From Candidatus Paraburkholderia kirkii (GTDB lineage Bacteria; Pseudomonadota; Gammaproteobacteria; Burkholderiales; Burkholderiaceae): DNA of 64,000 nt. Under the pieces are notes generated by a model that worked only from the letters and a program-made list of their open reading frames with translations, did not search any database and had not been told where the DNA came from. Each line of letters starts with the position of its first letter. The first letter of the stretch is position 1. The position numbers and the translations under genes were made by a program. Below are positions 27,312 through 39,067 of the stretch, one piece after another. The DNA lies in assembly GCA_001189345.1 (NCBI GenBank), contig LFKV01000016.1, positions 1 to 64,000 of the forward strand, written 5' to 3'.

Positions 27312-27947
27312 ATGATTCATCTGATCGTCGCCGTCGTGTCCTATCTGATCGGCTCGATTTCGTTCGCCGTCGTCGTGAGCCACGCGATGGGACTCGCCGA
27401 CCCACGCTCCTACGGCTCGGGCAATCCCGGCGCGACGAACGTGCTGCGCACCGACAACAAGAAAGCCGCGATCCTCACGCTGATTGGCGACGCGTTCAAG
27501 GGCTGGCTGCCGGTTTGGGTCGTCGCGCATTTCGGCGCGAGCTTCGGCTGGGATCAAGCCGGCATCAGCACGGCGACCGCGCTCGCGGCCATCGCGGTGT
27601 TCCTCGGGCATCTGTACCCGGTATTCTTCAGGTTCCAGGGCGGCAAGGGCGTGGCGACGGCCGCCGGCGTGCTGCTCGCGATCCATCCGGTGCTCGGCCT
27701 CGCGACGCTGCTGACCTGGCTCATCGTCGCGTTCTTTTTCCGCTATTCGTCGCTGGCGGCGCTCGTCGCGGCGGTGTTCGCGCCGTTCTACCAGGTGTTC
27801 CTGTTCGGGCTGAGCCGCATCTCCCTCGCCGTGCTGGCGATGAGCCTGCTCCTCATCTGGCGGCATCGCGCCAATATCTCGAAGCTGCTGGCGGGCAAGG
27901 AAAGCCGCATCGGCGACAAGAAGAAAGCGGCGGAAGCGGCCGAATAA
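27312..27947 (+). CDS. plsY: Glycerol-3-phosphate acyltransferase PlsY
   Basis: A 211-residue integral membrane enzyme that transfers acyl groups from acyl-phosphate to glycerol-3-phosphate, the first step of phospholipid synthesis. Several membrane segments are visible. The three conserved loops are [30 protein letters not shown] and a third near [14 protein letters not shown]. The C-terminus is Lys/Glu-rich. Full length. Transcription ends at a strong hairpin immediately after. Confidence 0.93.
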   Translation: MIHLIVAVVSYLIGSISFAVVVSHAMGLADPRSYGSGNPGATNVLRTDNKKAAILTLIGDAFKGWLPVWVVAHFGASFGWDQAGISTATALAAIAVFLGHLYPVFFRFQGGKGVATAAGVLLAIHPVLGLATLLTWLIVAFFFRYSSLAALVAAVFAPFYQVFLFGLSRISLAVLAMSLLLIWRHRANISKLLAGKESRIGDKKKAAEAAE

Positions 27948-27985
27948 AAAAGCCGTTCCGGCTTTCGATCGCCGGAACGGCTTTT
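27948..27985. terminator. Bidirectional terminator between plsY and yajQ
   Basis: Perfect 15-base arms (27948-27962 AAAAGCCGTTCCGGC and 27971-27985), 8-base loop. A runs on the left and T runs on the right make it usable by both converging genes. Confidence 0.92.
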
Positions 27986-28006
27986 CACCTGTGCGGTAGC
28001 GAGGGA

Positions 28007-28492
28007 TCAGTCGCGGAAGTTATTGAAGTCGAACGGCGTATCCGTGACTTCCTTCTTGAGCAGCGCGATCGCGCTTTGCAGATCGTCACGCTTCGCGCCT
28101 TGCACGCGCACCGTGTCGCCCTGAATGCTCGCCTGCACCTTGATCTTGCTGTCCTTCACGATCTTGACGATCTTCTTCGCCAGATCGCCCGACACGCCTT
28201 TCTTCACCGTGACGACCTGCTTCAGCTTGTCGCCGCCGATCTTCTCCTGCTTGCCGTAGTCGAGAAAGCGCACATCGACGCCGCGCTTGGCCATCTTGTT
28301 CAGCAGAACGTCCTTCACCTGGCCGAGCTTGAAATCGTCGTCGGCGTAGAGCGTGAGTTCGCGCTCCTTCTGCTCGACGCGTGAATCCGAACCCTTGAAG
28401 TCGAAGCGCGTCGAGATTTCCTTGTTCGATTGCTCGATGGCGTTCTTTACTTCGATCATGTTTGCTTCGCTGATGACGTCAAACGATGGCAT
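28007..28492 (-). CDS. yajQ: YajQ family nucleotide-binding protein
   Basis: A 161-residue protein of the UPF0234/YajQ family with two ferredoxin-like lobes. In Xanthomonas and Pseudomonas the homologue binds cyclic di-GMP. Typical sequence: [54 protein letters not shown] and [17 protein letters not shown]. Intact. Its role here is unknown, but retention in a decaying genome suggests a core function. Confidence 0.93.
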   Translation of the reverse strand: MPSFDVISEANMIEVKNAIEQSNKEISTRFDFKGSDSRVEQKERELTLYADDDFKLGQVKDVLLNKMAKRGVDVRFLDYGKQEKIGGDKLKQVVTVKKGVSGDLAKKIVKIVKDSKIKVQASIQGDTVRVQGAKRDDLQSAIALLKKEVTDTPFDFNNFRD

Positions 28493-28631
28493 CTGAATTC
28501 TCCTTCGTTGAGGCGAGCGCGCGGCTCGCGCAATTTCATGTGTATATAATTCGATCTCTCGTCATTCTACCGACGCGCTTCCGGTTTCCCCAAGGCCGCG
28601 CCGATTATCCAGCCTCGCCACGCGGTTATTC

Positions 28632-29663
28632 ATGTCCCACGCATCCCTCGCGCCCGAACTCGTCGCCGACTACTCGCTGCGGACGCACAACACGTTCGGC
28701 TTCGACGTGCGCGCGCGTCATGCGATGAAAATCGACAGTGTCGAGGCCGCCGTCGCAATCGCCGCCGACCGGCGCATCGCGAACATGGCGCGACTGGTGC
28801 TGGGCGGCGGCAGCAATATCGTGCTGACGCGCGATTTCGACGGCGTCGCGCTGATCGTCGGCATCGCGGGGAAGCGCGTGATGGGCGAGGACGACGACGC
28901 GTGGCTCGTCGAGGCGGGCGCGGGCGAGAACTGGCACGATTTCGTTGCGTGGACGCTTGCGCACGGCATGCCGGGGCTCGAAAACCTCGCGCTGATTCCG
29001 GGCACGGTCGGCGCGGCGCCGATTCAGAACATCGGCGCATACGGGCTCGAAATGGGCGAGCGCTTCGAGCGGCTCCGCGCGATCGAGCTCGCGACCGGCG
29101 CGCGTGTCGAATTCGATCGCGCCGCCTGCGCGTTCGGTTATCGCGACAGCTTCTTCAAGCGGGCAGGGCGCGGGCGCTTCATGATCACGTCGGTCGTGTT
29201 CCGGTTGCCGAAGACGTGGATGCCGCGCGCCGACTACGCGGACGTCGCGCGCGCGCTCGACGGCGCCGGGAAGTGCGACGCGCAGACCATTTTCGATGCG
29301 GTCGTCGCCGTGCGCCGCGCCAAGCTGCCCGACTGGACGGCGCTCGGCAATGCGGGCAGCTTCTTCAAGAATCCGGTCGTGAGTGCGCAAGCGTTCGATG
29401 CGCTGCGGGCGCGGGAACCCGGCGTCGTTTCATATCCGCAAGCCGACGGACGGGTGAAGCTCGCGGCCGGCTGGCTGATCGACCGATGCGGCTGGAAAGG
29501 GCTCGGCGTTGGCGGCGCGGCGGTGCATGATCGCCAGGCGCTCGTGCTCGTGAATCGCGGCGGCGCGACGGGCGCGCAAGTGCTCGAGCTCGCCGAGGCG
29601 ATCAGACGCGACGTGCTCGCGTGCTTCGACGTCGAGCTGGAGATGGAGCCGGTCTGCCTCTGA
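28632..29663 (+). CDS. murB: UDP-N-acetylenolpyruvoylglucosamine reductase
   Basis: A 343-residue flavoenzyme for the second committed step of peptidoglycan precursor synthesis (UDP-MurNAc formation). The FAD site is [19 protein letters not shown], then [17 protein letters not shown]. The substrate/catalytic region includes GYRDSFFKR and [12 protein letters not shown] with the catalytic Ser, and a C-terminal Glu near the end. It is of the type I (E. coli-like) class by length and loops. Stand-alone gene. Confidence 0.95.
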   Translation: MSHASLAPELVADYSLRTHNTFGFDVRARHAMKIDSVEAAVAIAADRRIANMARLVLGGGSNIVLTRDFDGVALIVGIAGKRVMGEDDDAWLVEAGAGENWHDFVAWTLAHGMPGLENLALIPGTVGAAPIQNIGAYGLEMGERFERLRAIELATGARVEFDRAACAFGYRDSFFKRAGRGRFMITSVVFRLPKTWMPRADYADVARALDGAGKCDAQTIFDAVVAVRRAKLPDWTALGNAGSFFKNPVVSAQAFDALRAREPGVVSYPQADGRVKLAAGWLIDRCGWKGLGVGGAAVHDRQALVLVNRGGATGAQVLELAEAIRRDVLACFDVELEMEPVCL

Positions 29664-29689
29664 CTCGAAGGCAGGCCGCAAAAAAACAA

Positions 29690-29722
29690 AAACCAGCCGA
29701 ACGGAAGTCCGGCGGGTTTTTC
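29690..29722 (+). terminator. Terminator between murB and argG
   Basis: Arms 29690-29699 and 29710-29719 pair with one mismatch. A run of A on the left and GGGTTTTTC on the right suit both converging genes. Confidence 0.75.
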
Positions 29723-29739
29723 GCTTCTGAAGCGGGGAA

Positions 29740-30969
<1,230 letters not shown>

Positions 30970-31075
30970 AGTAAACTCATGTGCTGAAAAGCCAGGTGCG
31001 GCGATTGTGCGCCGCTTCGCGTCCGCCGGGCGCGCGACGGGCATGAAGTGCGCGGAAAAGCACTATTTTGACATT

Positions 31076-31114
31076 AAAAAGCCGCGTCTCCGCAAATTTG
31101 GAATGCGCGGCCTT
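31076..31114 (-). terminator. Terminator downstream of argF
   Basis: On the minus strand, GCCGCG pairs with CGCGGC across a loop of about 19 bases, followed by TTTTT. It lies about a dozen bases after the argF stop. Confidence 0.6.
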
Positions 31115-31126
31115 TCGGGAGTCCGT

Positions 31127-32056
31127 TCAGTGATTGAGCTTGCCGAGCAGCAGATACTCCATCAGCGCCTTCTGCACGTGCAGGCGGTTCTCCGCCTCGT
31201 CCCACACGACGCTCTGCGGGCCGTCGATGACTTCCGCGCTCACTTCCTCGCCGCGATGCGCGGGCAGGCAGTGCATGAAGAGCGCGTCGGGATTGGCGCG
31301 CGCCATCATCTCGGCATCGACGCAATAGTCCGCGAACGCCTTCATGCGCGCCTCGTTCTCGGCCTCGAAGCCCATGCTGGTCCAGACGTCCGTGGTGACG
31401 AGATCCGCGCCCGCGCAAGCTTCGTTCGGATCGTCGAATTCCTCGTAGAAGGGCGCGCTTTCCTCTGACACCAGCGCGCGATCCAGCTTGTAGCCCGGCG
31501 GCGTCGACAGGCGCAGCCTGAAACCGAGGATCTGAGCGGCCTCGATCCACGTGTAGAGCATGTTGTTCGCATCGCCGACCCAGGCGACGGTTTTGCCGTG
31601 AATCGGTCCGCGATGCTCGTAGAACGTGAAGATGTCCGCGAGCACCTGGCACGGGTGATATTCGTTGGTCAGCCCGTTGATGACGGGCACGCGCGAGCTT
31701 TCGGCAAAGCGCCGGATGATGTCCTGCCCGAACGTGCGGATCATGATGATGTCGACCATGCGCGAGATGACCTGCGCCGAATCCTCGATCGGCTCGCCGC
31801 GGCCCAGCTGTGTGTCGCGCGTGTTCATGAACACCGCGTGGCCGCCCAGCTGGAAGATGCCTGCTTCGAACGACAGGCGCGTGCGCGTCGAGCTCTTCTC
31901 GAAGATCATCGCGAGCGTACGGTCGTGCAGCGGATGATAAGTCTCGTAGTTCTTGAACTTGCGCTTCAGGATGCGCGCGCGTTCGAGCACGTACTCGTAG
32001 TCGTCGAGCGAAAAATCCTTGAACTGAAGATAGTGGCGAATTTTCTTGGAGGTCAT
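31127..32056 (-). CDS. argF: Ornithine carbamoyltransferase
   Basis: A 309-residue enzyme that makes citrulline from ornithine and carbamoyl phosphate. The carbamoyl-phosphate site is EKSSTRTRLSFE. The linker region EYHPCQVLADIFTFYEH, the ornithine loop VWTSMGFEAENEAR and HCLPAHRGEEVSAEV are all present. Start at MTSKKIRHYLQFKD (32056). With argG next door, arginine synthesis steps from ornithine to argininosuccinate are kept intact. Confidence 0.95.
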   Translation of the reverse strand: MTSKKIRHYLQFKDFSLDDYEYVLERARILKRKFKNYETYHPLHDRTLAMIFEKSSTRTRLSFEAGIFQLGGHAVFMNTRDTQLGRGEPIEDSAQVISRMVDIIMIRTFGQDIIRRFAESSRVPVINGLTNEYHPCQVLADIFTFYEHRGPIHGKTVAWVGDANNMLYTWIEAAQILGFRLRLSTPPGYKLDRALVSEESAPFYEEFDDPNEACAGADLVTTDVWTSMGFEAENEARMKAFADYCVDAEMMARANPDALFMHCLPAHRGEEVSAEVIDGPQSVVWDEAENRLHVQKALMEYLLLGKLNH

Positions 32057-32600
32057 GAAACGCAAGCGGCGGCTTCGAACCGGCCGCCTTGCTTCGATGC
32101 GTCATGGATTCATGCGCGTCGAACGGGCCGGACGGCGCCGCCGTCGTGAGTGGTATCGCATTTGAGCATAAAGGATTTTGCGATGTTTGACGAGGCTGGC
32201 CAAAAGGACGATGGTGCGCGCACACGCCTGGCCAACGGCCTCGACATGGCCCGGCACGACGCGGCGGATGCCTGTGTGCGCTGCGGAAAGAAGGCCGCTG
32301 CTGTATAATTGCGGCCGCTCGTTTCAACAGTTCTGCAACATTAAGCACCGTTTCACGCGCATGGGCGGCGAAGGATTCGCAAAAGTCCGGTCGGCGTGTT
32401 TTTGCGCGCCCGGATTGCGTAGTGAACGACCCAGTGCTGTCGAGTCCACCATCCTGTCGCGGGCGCGGACGGTCCTTTCATCGAGGGCCGGCTCGCAAAG
32501 AACCGCCCGGCGCCCATTGCTGCGCTGGCCCTCGCGGTTCCCGTTTTCCGGGGTGTGCGTTCGCCGGTGCGCGCCACCGACCGTCAACAGGTATTGCTAC
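32057..32600. other. Intergenic region with a candidate -10 box
   Basis: 544 bases between divergent argF and the DUF3579 gene. A perfect TATAAT at 32304-32309 on the plus strand would give a leader of about 285 bases before the DUF3579 start; no good -35 was seen. Open frames in the leader (for example upstream extension to 32178) show no family similarity. No other structure was recognised. Confidence 0.5.
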
Positions 32601-32936
32601 ATGGCTGAATCATCTCCTACCGAATACTTCATACAAGGCATCACCAAAAGAGGGCGGAAGTTTCGGCCGAGCGACTGGTCGGAGCGCCTGTGCGGTGTGA
32701 TGTCGGGGTTTGGGCCCAAGGCGAAGGGGCCGAACGCGCGCCTGCAATACTCCATCTACGTTCGTCCGACGATGATCGGCGACATCAAGGTCGTGATCGT
32801 CGATTCCCGCCTGCGCGACATCGAACCGATGGCTTTCGATTTCGTGCTGAATTTCGCGAAGGACAACGATCTCGTGGTGACCGAGGCGTGCGAGCTGCCG
32901 CCGCATCACGGCACGCAGACTCAGCAGAAGGCCTGA
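32601..32936 (+). CDS. DUF3579 domain protein
   Basis: A 111-residue protein whose whole length (YFIQGITKRGRKFRPSDWSERL, YVRPTMIGDIKVVIVDSRL, FDFVLNFAKDNDLVVTEAC) matches the DUF3579 family. That family is widespread in Beta- and Gammaproteobacteria. The function is unknown; the size suggests a small cytoplasmic protein. The start at 32601 begins the conserved region; an upstream in-frame extension is probably leader. Confidence 0.85.
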   Translation: MAESSPTEYFIQGITKRGRKFRPSDWSERLCGVMSGFGPKAKGPNARLQYSIYVRPTMIGDIKVVIVDSRLRDIEPMAFDFVLNFAKDNDLVVTEACELPPHHGTQTQQKA

Positions 32937-32985
32937 AGCGCTGCTGTAAGCGAAACGCAACCGAGCCGACCGCAGGAACAAACGC

Positions 32986-33009
32986 AAAAAAGCCCGCCCG
33001 AAGCGGGCC
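32986..33009 (-). terminator. Terminator downstream of rpsT
   Basis: A 6-bp GC stem (GCCCGC/GCGGGC) with a stable TTCGG loop, followed on the minus strand by six T residues. Confidence 0.88.
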
Positions 33010-33013
33010 GGAA

Positions 33014-33292
33014 TTACTGGGCAGCGGGGGCTTGCAGGCCCTTGATGGCTGCAGCCAGGCGGCTCCTGTAGCGAGCGGCCTTGTTCTTGTGGACGATCTT
33101 CTTGTCCGCGATGATGTCGATCCTCTTGAACGACGCCTTGAACACTTCGGCGGCCTTGGCCTGATCGCCGGCGTCGATAGCCTTGCGAACTGCCTTGATG
33201 GCCGTGCGGAACTTCGAGCGCAGCGCCGAGTTGTGCGAGTTGGCTTTGGCGGCCTGACGGGCGCGCTTGCGAGCTTGTGCGGTATTTGCCAT
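33014..33292 (-). CDS. rpsT: 30S ribosomal protein S20
   Basis: A 92-residue basic helical protein ([59 protein letters not shown]) that binds 16S rRNA. Normal size for the family. Divergent from murJ across about 400 bases. Terminator follows directly. Confidence 0.97.
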   Translation of the reverse strand: MANTAQARKRARQAAKANSHNSALRSKFRTAIKAVRKAIDAGDQAKAAEVFKASFKRIDIIADKKIVHKNKAARYRSRLAAAIKGLQAPAAQ

Positions 33293-33691
33293 GACGGTTC
33301 CTTATCCTGTTCCTGCTGTTACTTGTCCGGAGCGGGCTTCACCCCCTTTTGGCCCGGCGCGGGGCCGGAAGCGGTGATCGGTGCGCGCTGCCTTTGATCT
33401 GAAATCCCGGGAACGATTGCCCGAGAACCTTTAAAACATCGCCGGCGCGGGGCCGGGAAAGACGCGAGCGAACCGCTTTTGGCGTCCGCTTCTGACGCGA
33501 TTGCGCCTAACCGGAGCGCCGAAACCCGTGATTGTAGCAAGGGAATATGAGACGTGACAAGCGCGATATCGGGGCGCGCCGGAGCGCGGCCGACTAGAAG
33601 CGGCCCATCGACATCGATATGGCAGATTTCCCGCCGGCAAGGCGCGGCGTCCGGTAGGCGCGCAGCACGCGCCCCGTATAATAAGCGCCCC
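33293..33691. other. Intergenic region rpsT-murJ
   Basis: 399 bases containing promoters for two divergent essential genes. Apart from the murJ -10 box, no gene was recognised. The stretch 33301-33380 carries two inexact copies of GGCCCGGCGCGGGGCCGG-like sequence (near 33350 and 33440), which could be regulatory or just GC-rich repeats. Confidence 0.45.
33677..33682 (+). promoter_or_regulatory. Candidate -10 box (TATAAT) for murJ
   Basis: A consensus TATAAT ends nine bases before the murJ ATG. The transcript would have a leader of only about one to three bases, and no Shine-Dalgarno sequence is visible. Confidence 0.55.
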
Positions 33692-35242
33692 ATGAATCTA
33701 TTCCGAGCCCTCCTGACGGTCAGCGGCTTCACGCTGCTGTCGCGCGTGACCGGCCTGATCCGCGAAACGCTGATCGCCCGTGCTTTCGGCGCCAGTCTCT
33801 ACACCGACGCGTTTTACGTCGCGTTTCGCATTCCGAACCTGCTGCGGCGTCTGTCCGCGGAAGGCGCGTTCGCGCAGGCGTTCGTGCCGATCCTGGCCGA
33901 GTTCAAGAACAGCCGAGGTTATGATCCGACCAAGGCGCTCGTCGACGCGATGTCGACCGTGCTCACCTGGGGCCTCGTCGTGCTGTCGCTGGTCGGCATG
34001 GCGGGCGCGAGCTGGGTCGTCTACGCGGTCGCGTCGGGGCTTCGGCACGAAGGCATCGGCTACGCGCTCGCGGTCGAGATGGCGCGCATCATGTTCCCGT
34101 ACATCGTCCTCATTTCGGTGACGACGCTCGCGTCCGGCGTGCTCAATACGTACAAGCAGTTTTCGCTGCCCGCGTTCGCGCCGGTGCTGCTGAACGTGTC
34201 GTTCATTTTCGCGGCCGTGTTCGTGGCGCCGCATCTGAAGGTGCCGGTCTATGCGCTCGCGTACGCGGTCATCGCGGGCGGCGTCCTGCAACTGCTCGTG
34301 CAACTGCCGGGTCTGAAGAAGATCGACATGACGCCGCGCATCGGGCTGAACTTCCGCCGCGCGCTCGCGCATCCCGGCGTCAAGCGGGTGCTGCTGAAGA
34401 TGGTCCCGGCGATGTTCGCGGTGTCGGTCGGGCAGCTGAGCCTCATCATCAACACGAATATCGCGTCGAACATCGGCGCGGGCGCCGTGTCGTGGATCAA
34501 CTATGCCGACCGGCTGATGGAATTTCCCACCGCGCTTCTCGGCGCGGCGCTCGGCACCATTCTCTTGCCGAGCCTCTCGAAAGCGCATGTCGACGCCGAC
34601 AACGACGAATACTCCGCGCTGCTGAACTGGGGGCTGCGCATCACGTTCCTGCTGGCCGCGCCGAGCGCGATCGGGCTCTTCTTTTTCGCGGAGCCGCTCA
34701 CCGCGACGCTCTTCCACTACGGCAAGTTCGACAACCATTCCGTGGTGATGGTGAGCCGCGCGCTGTCGGCGTACGGCATCGGGCTGATCGGCCTGATCCT
34801 CATCAAGATTCTCGCGCCGGGCTTCTACGCGAAGCAGGACATCAAGACGCCGGTGAAGATCGCCGTCTTCGTGCTGATCATGACGCAGGTGAGCAACTAT
34901 ATCTTCGTGCCGATCTTTTCTCATGCGGGCCTGACGCTTTCGATCAGCCTCGGCGCGCTCGCCAATGCGCTCCTGCTGTTCGCGGGCCTGCGCTGCCGCA
35001 AGATCTACCGGCCGTCGCCGGGCTGGCTGCGCTTCTTCGTGCAACTGATCGGCGCGTGTCTTATTCTTGCGGGCACGATGCATTGGGTGGCGATCAGCTT
35101 CGACTGGGTCGGCATGCGCGCGACACCGTTCCTGCGCATTGCGCTGCTGGGCGCGAGTCTCGTCGTGTTCGCGGCGCTATATTTCGGTATTCTGTCCGTG
35201 ATGGGCTTCAAATACGCCTACTTCAAGAGACGAACGCTTTGA
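33692..35242 (+). CDS. murJ: Lipid II flippase MurJ
   Basis: A 516-residue MOP-superfamily membrane protein with about 14 hydrophobic segments that moves lipid II across the inner membrane for peptidoglycan synthesis. Family motifs are MNLFRALLTVSGFTLLSRVTG, RIPNLLRRLSAEGAFAQAFVP with its key arginines, and LPSLSKAH. The stop codon overlaps the start of the next gene by one base (TGATG), indicating an operon with the SirB1-type protein. Intact. Confidence 0.95.
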   Translation: MNLFRALLTVSGFTLLSRVTGLIRETLIARAFGASLYTDAFYVAFRIPNLLRRLSAEGAFAQAFVPILAEFKNSRGYDPTKALVDAMSTVLTWGLVVLSLVGMAGASWVVYAVASGLRHEGIGYALAVEMARIMFPYIVLISVTTLASGVLNTYKQFSLPAFAPVLLNVSFIFAAVFVAPHLKVPVYALAYAVIAGGVLQLLVQLPGLKKIDMTPRIGLNFRRALAHPGVKRVLLKMVPAMFAVSVGQLSLIINTNIASNIGAGAVSWINYADRLMEFPTALLGAALGTILLPSLSKAHVDADNDEYSALLNWGLRITFLLAAPSAIGLFFFAEPLTATLFHYGKFDNHSVVMVSRALSAYGIGLIGLILIKILAPGFYAKQDIKTPVKIAVFVLIMTQVSNYIFVPIFSHAGLTLSISLGALANALLLFAGLRCRKIYRPSPGWLRFFVQLIGACLILAGTMHWVAISFDWVGMRATPFLRIALLGASLVVFAALYFGILSVMGFKYAYFKRRTL

Positions 35243-36087
35243 TGACGACAACGCGTATCCTCGAATACTTCTCTTCGCTGCTGGCGGAAGACGACAGCCT
35301 GCCGCTCACGGAGGCGGCCCTGTCGCTCGCGCAGGACGCCTATCCCGATCTCGACATGCAGGCGGTGCTCGCCGAGATCGACGAGCTCGTCGTGCGCGCC
35401 CGCCGCCGCATGCCCGACGAGGCGGACGCGAGGCAGAAGGTCGATGCGCTCAACCGCTATTTCTTCCGCGAACTGGGTTTCTCCAGCAACCTCAACGATT
35501 ACTACGACCCCGACAACAGCCATCTGAACGTCGTGCTGCGCCGGCGGCGCGGAATTCCGATCTCGCTTGCGGTGATCTATCTGGAAATGGCCGAGCAGCT
35601 CGGCCTGCCGGTGCGCGGCGTGTCGTTTCCCGGGCATTTCCTGCTGCGCGTCGCGACGCCCGGCCAGGATCTGATGCTCGATCCGACGACCGGTCAGGCG
35701 CTCTCCGAAGCGCAGATGGTCGAGATGCTGGAGCCGTACGTGCAGCGCGTGGGCGAATCGATCGGCAGCGCGTTGCGCGTGCTGTTGCAGCCTGCCATAC
35801 GGCGTGAGATCGTCGCGCGCATGCTGCACAATCTGAAGGGCATCTATTTGCAGACCGAGCGCTGGCAGCGTCTGCTGGCGGTGCAGCAGCGGCTCGTGAT
35901 CGCGCTGCCGAACAGCATTGAGGAAGTGCGCGATCGCGGCTTCGCGTATGCGCGGCTCGATTATCTGCGTCCGGCGCTGGAAGACTTGCAGCGTTATCTC
36001 GAAGACCGTCCGGACGCCGAGGATGCGACGGTCGTCGAAACCGAGCTGCACGAGTTGCGACAGCGCACGCAGCACAACGGCGACTGA
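35242..36087 (+). CDS. SirB1 family protein (transglutaminase-like plus TPR)
   Basis: A 281-residue protein with a transglutaminase-like region (NLNDYYDPDNSHLNVVLRRR, GIPISLAVIYLEMAEQLGLPVRGVSFPGHFLLR). Helical repeats follow at the C-terminus (LKGIYLQTERWQRLLAVQQRL, YARLDYLRPALEDLQRYLE). The family is conserved in proteobacteria next to various genes, with no settled biochemical function. It is translationally coupled to murJ. Confidence 0.87.
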   Translation: MTTTRILEYFSSLLAEDDSLPLTEAALSLAQDAYPDLDMQAVLAEIDELVVRARRRMPDEADARQKVDALNRYFFRELGFSSNLNDYYDPDNSHLNVVLRRRRGIPISLAVIYLEMAEQLGLPVRGVSFPGHFLLRVATPGQDLMLDPTTGQALSEAQMVEMLEPYVQRVGESIGSALRVLLQPAIRREIVARMLHNLKGIYLQTERWQRLLAVQQRLVIALPNSIEEVRDRGFAYARLDYLRPALEDLQRYLEDRPDAEDATVVETELHELRQRTQHNGD

Positions 36088-36137
36088 ATGCGGCCGGCGG
36101 CCTTCGAGAGAAGTCCGCCGTTTTCACATCTGAAGCG

Positions 36138-36905
36138 TCACTTCGGCTGCATGCGGATCGCGCCGTCGAGGCGGATCACTTCGCCGTTGAGCATCGGATT
36201 GTCGAAGATCTGCTTGACGAGCATCGCGTATTCGTCCGGCTTGCTGAGGCGCGGCGGGAACGGCACCATCGCGCCGAGCGCGTCCTGCACGTCCTTCGGC
36301 ATGCCGAGCAGCATCGGCGTTTCGAAAAGCCCCGGCGCGATGGTCATCACGCGGATGCCGCTCTTGTTCAGGTCGCGCGCGATCGGCAGCGTCATGCCGG
36401 CGACGCCGCTCTTCGAGGTCGAGGCCGCATAGGCCGCCTGGCCGATCTGCCCGTCGTATGCCGCAACCGACGCCGTGTTCACGATCACGCCGCGCTCGCC
36501 CGCGGCGTTCGCTTCGTTCTTCGACATCGCGTCGGCCGCGAGCCGGATCATGTTGAAGGTGCCGATGAGATTCACCGAAATCACCTTCGTGAAGAGGAGA
36601 TCGAGCGGGTGCGGGCCCTCGCGGCCGACCGTTTTCGCCGCCGGCGCAATGCCTGCGCAGTTCACGAGGCCGCGCAGCGTGCCGAGGCTCGATGCGGCCT
36701 CGACGGCGCGCCGGCCGTCGCTTTCCTGGCTCACGTCGCATTTGACGAACGCGCCGGACAGTTCCTTCGCGAGCGCTTCGCCCGCGGCGTCGTTCATGTC
36801 GGCGAGCACGACCTTTCCGCCGAGCCCCGCCACGAGCCGCGCCGTCGCCGCGCCGAGGCCCGATGCGCCGCCGGTGATCAAAAAGACGTTGCCTTGCATC
36901 TCCAT
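36138..36905 (-). CDS. SDR family oxidoreductase with altered active-site spacing
   Basis: A 255-residue short-chain dehydrogenase closest in style to 3-hydroxyacyl-CoA dehydrogenase type II (HSD17B10). The NAD(P) motif is [17 protein letters not shown], then NCAGIAP, the catalytic Ser in [10 protein letters not shown], and [16 protein letters not shown]. The catalytic YxxxK is expected as YAASK. Here it reads YAASTSK, so Tyr and Lys are six residues apart instead of four. The cause is a 6-base direct duplication (GGTCGA-type repeat near 36416-36427). The frame is open, but the enzyme is probably inactive. Alternative: this is a rare tolerated variant. Confidence 0.85.
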   Translation of the reverse strand: MEMQGNVFLITGGASGLGAATARLVAGLGGKVVLADMNDAAGEALAKELSGAFVKCDVSQESDGRRAVEAASSLGTLRGLVNCAGIAPAAKTVGREGPHPLDLLFTKVISVNLIGTFNMIRLAADAMSKNEANAAGERGVIVNTASVAAYDGQIGQAAYAASTSKSGVAGMTLPIARDLNKSGIRVMTIAPGLFETPMLLGMPKDVQDALGAMVPFPPRLSKPDEYAMLVKQIFDNPMLNGEVIRLDGAIRMQPK

Positions 36906-37050
36906 GCTTCTTCTCCTTTATGTGATTCGCGGGCGCGAGGGCAGGGGTATGCGCCGCCCGCGCCGGTGACTGTCCTCGTGGGAAACGCGTCGATTGTAGC
37001 GAAGCGGGCGTATGCAGAATCGCACATCGTTCATGCGAATTCGCGGGCAT

Positions 37051-37077
37051 AAAAAACCCGCTCGCCGAGAGCGGGTT
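37051..37077 (-). terminator. Terminator downstream of adk
   Basis: Perfect 9-base arms (AACCCGCTC at 37055-37063, GAGCGGGTT at 37069-37077). On the minus strand the stem is followed by TTTTTTATG. Confidence 0.9.
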
Positions 37078-37103
37078 GCATCGAACGCAAGGCGAAGCGC
37101 GCT

Positions 37104-37811
<708 letters not shown>

Positions 37812-38054
37812 TCAATGGACATCCGGTGGCCTGGCTCGTGCGGCGTCGACGACAGGGCGCACGGCCGAAAGGAGACGGCGGGCACCCGCGGACAGCGGCG
37901 CAACGTTGAACGTGGCGCTGGCCGGAAGGCTCGCGCAGTTGCTTGATTATGCCACGCTCTTTACGGTCGCGACCGTAATAACGCACATAGAAAAAGCCAT
38001 GACCCGCGCCGAATGGGCTTCCGGCGGGGGTTTACACGGGTTGTGCCGCGGTTT

Positions 38055-38846
38055 TCAGTTCGATCGAGGAAAGAGCGCCTGGACGCGTTCGAGATCGGCG
38101 GGCGTATCGACACCGGGAGGCGGAGCATCGTGCGTCACGCGCACCGCGATGCGCTTGCCGTGCCACAGCGCGCGCAGTTGCTCGAGCGCTTCGGCGGCTT
38201 CGATCGGCGCCTGCGCGAGATTCGGGAAGTCGCGCAGGAACTTTGCGCGATAGGCATAGAGTCCGATGTGGCGCAGCACGTTCTCGGGCACGGAAGGCAG
38301 TTTGCCGAGCGCGGCGACGTCGGGCCAGTGCGGCTGCCAGAGATCCCGCGCCCATGGAATCGGCGCGCGCGAGAAGTACAGGGCGACGCTCTTCGCATCG
38401 AGCACGACTTTGACGACGTTCGGATTGAATACGTCTGCGGGATCGTGAATCGGGTGCGCGGCCGTGGCGATCGCGCATTCGGGATGCGCTGCCAGGTGCG
38501 CGGCGACATCGCGCACGAGTTGCGGGTCGATGAGCGGCTCGTCGCCCTGCACGTTGACGACGATGGCGTCATCGCTCCAGCCGAGGCGCGTCGCCACTTC
38601 GGCGAGGCGGTCGATGCCGGTGGGATGATCGGAGCGGGTCATCATCACTTCGACGTTGTGATCGCGCGCGGCTTCGACCACGCGGTCGGAATCGGTCGCG
38701 ACGAGCACCTGGCTCGCGCCCGATTCGCGCGCGCGTTCGGCGACGCGCACGACCATCGGCTTGCCGCCGATATCGGCGAGCGGCTTGTTCGGCAGGCGGG
38801 TGGAGGCGAGGCGCGCGGGAATGACCGCGATGAACGGAACGGACAT
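38055..38846 (-). CDS. kdsB: 3-deoxy-manno-octulosonate cytidylyltransferase
   Basis: A 263-residue enzyme activating Kdo with CTP for lipopolysaccharide core synthesis. The nucleotide-binding N-terminus is [49 protein letters not shown] and [15 protein letters not shown] match the family. The start MSVPFIAV at 38846 is used; a longer frame overlaps the Trm112 gene and is rejected. It is downstream of the Trm112-like gene and lpxK on the same strand, a common lipid A/Kdo cluster. Confidence 0.95.
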   Translation of the reverse strand: MSVPFIAVIPARLASTRLPNKPLADIGGKPMVVRVAERARESGASQVLVATDSDRVVEAARDHNVEVMMTRSDHPTGIDRLAEVATRLGWSDDAIVVNVQGDEPLIDPQLVRDVAAHLAAHPECAIATAAHPIHDPADVFNPNVVKVVLDAKSVALYFSRAPIPWARDLWQPHWPDVAALGKLPSVPENVLRHIGLYAYRAKFLRDFPNLAQAPIEAAEALEQLRALWHGKRIAVRVTHDAPPPGVDTPADLERVQALFPRSN

Positions 38847-38860
38847 GTTGTCAGGCGGAA

Positions 38861-39067
38861 TCAGGCATCGCCGGCCGGCTTGAACGGCTCGACGGGCGTG
38901 CCTTCGACCGTCTGGCGCGCTTCGTCGACGAGCATCACGGGGATGCCATCGCGGATGGGGTAGGCGAGCTTGTCCGCGCTGCAGACGAGTTCCTGCGCGG
39001 CGCGATCGTAAGTGAGCGGGCCTTTGCAGATCGGGCAAACGAGGATTTCAAGCAGACGTGCGTCCAC
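38861..39067 (-). CDS. Trm112 family protein
   Basis: A 68-residue protein of the Trm112/YcaR family ([24 protein letters not shown] ... [16 protein letters not shown]). One CPIC cysteine pair is visible. It usually lies between lpxK and kdsB in proteobacteria, as here. The exact role is unclear; eukaryotic and archaeal Trm112 activate methyltransferases. The GTG at 39067 is preferred as start because the conserved region begins there. It overlaps the end of lpxK by 20 bases. Confidence 0.88.
   Translation of the reverse strand: MDARLLEILVCPICKGPLTYDRAAQELVCSADKLAYPIRDGIPVMLVDEARQTVEGTPVEPFKPAGDA

Noticed and set aside
32178-32600. N-terminal extension of the DUF3579 gene
   Set aside because: The family match begins exactly at 32601; the upstream stretch looks like leader sequence behind a -10 box.
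33698-35083. 461-codon open frame on the minus strand
   Set aside because: Antisense shadow of murJ; murJ has all family features.
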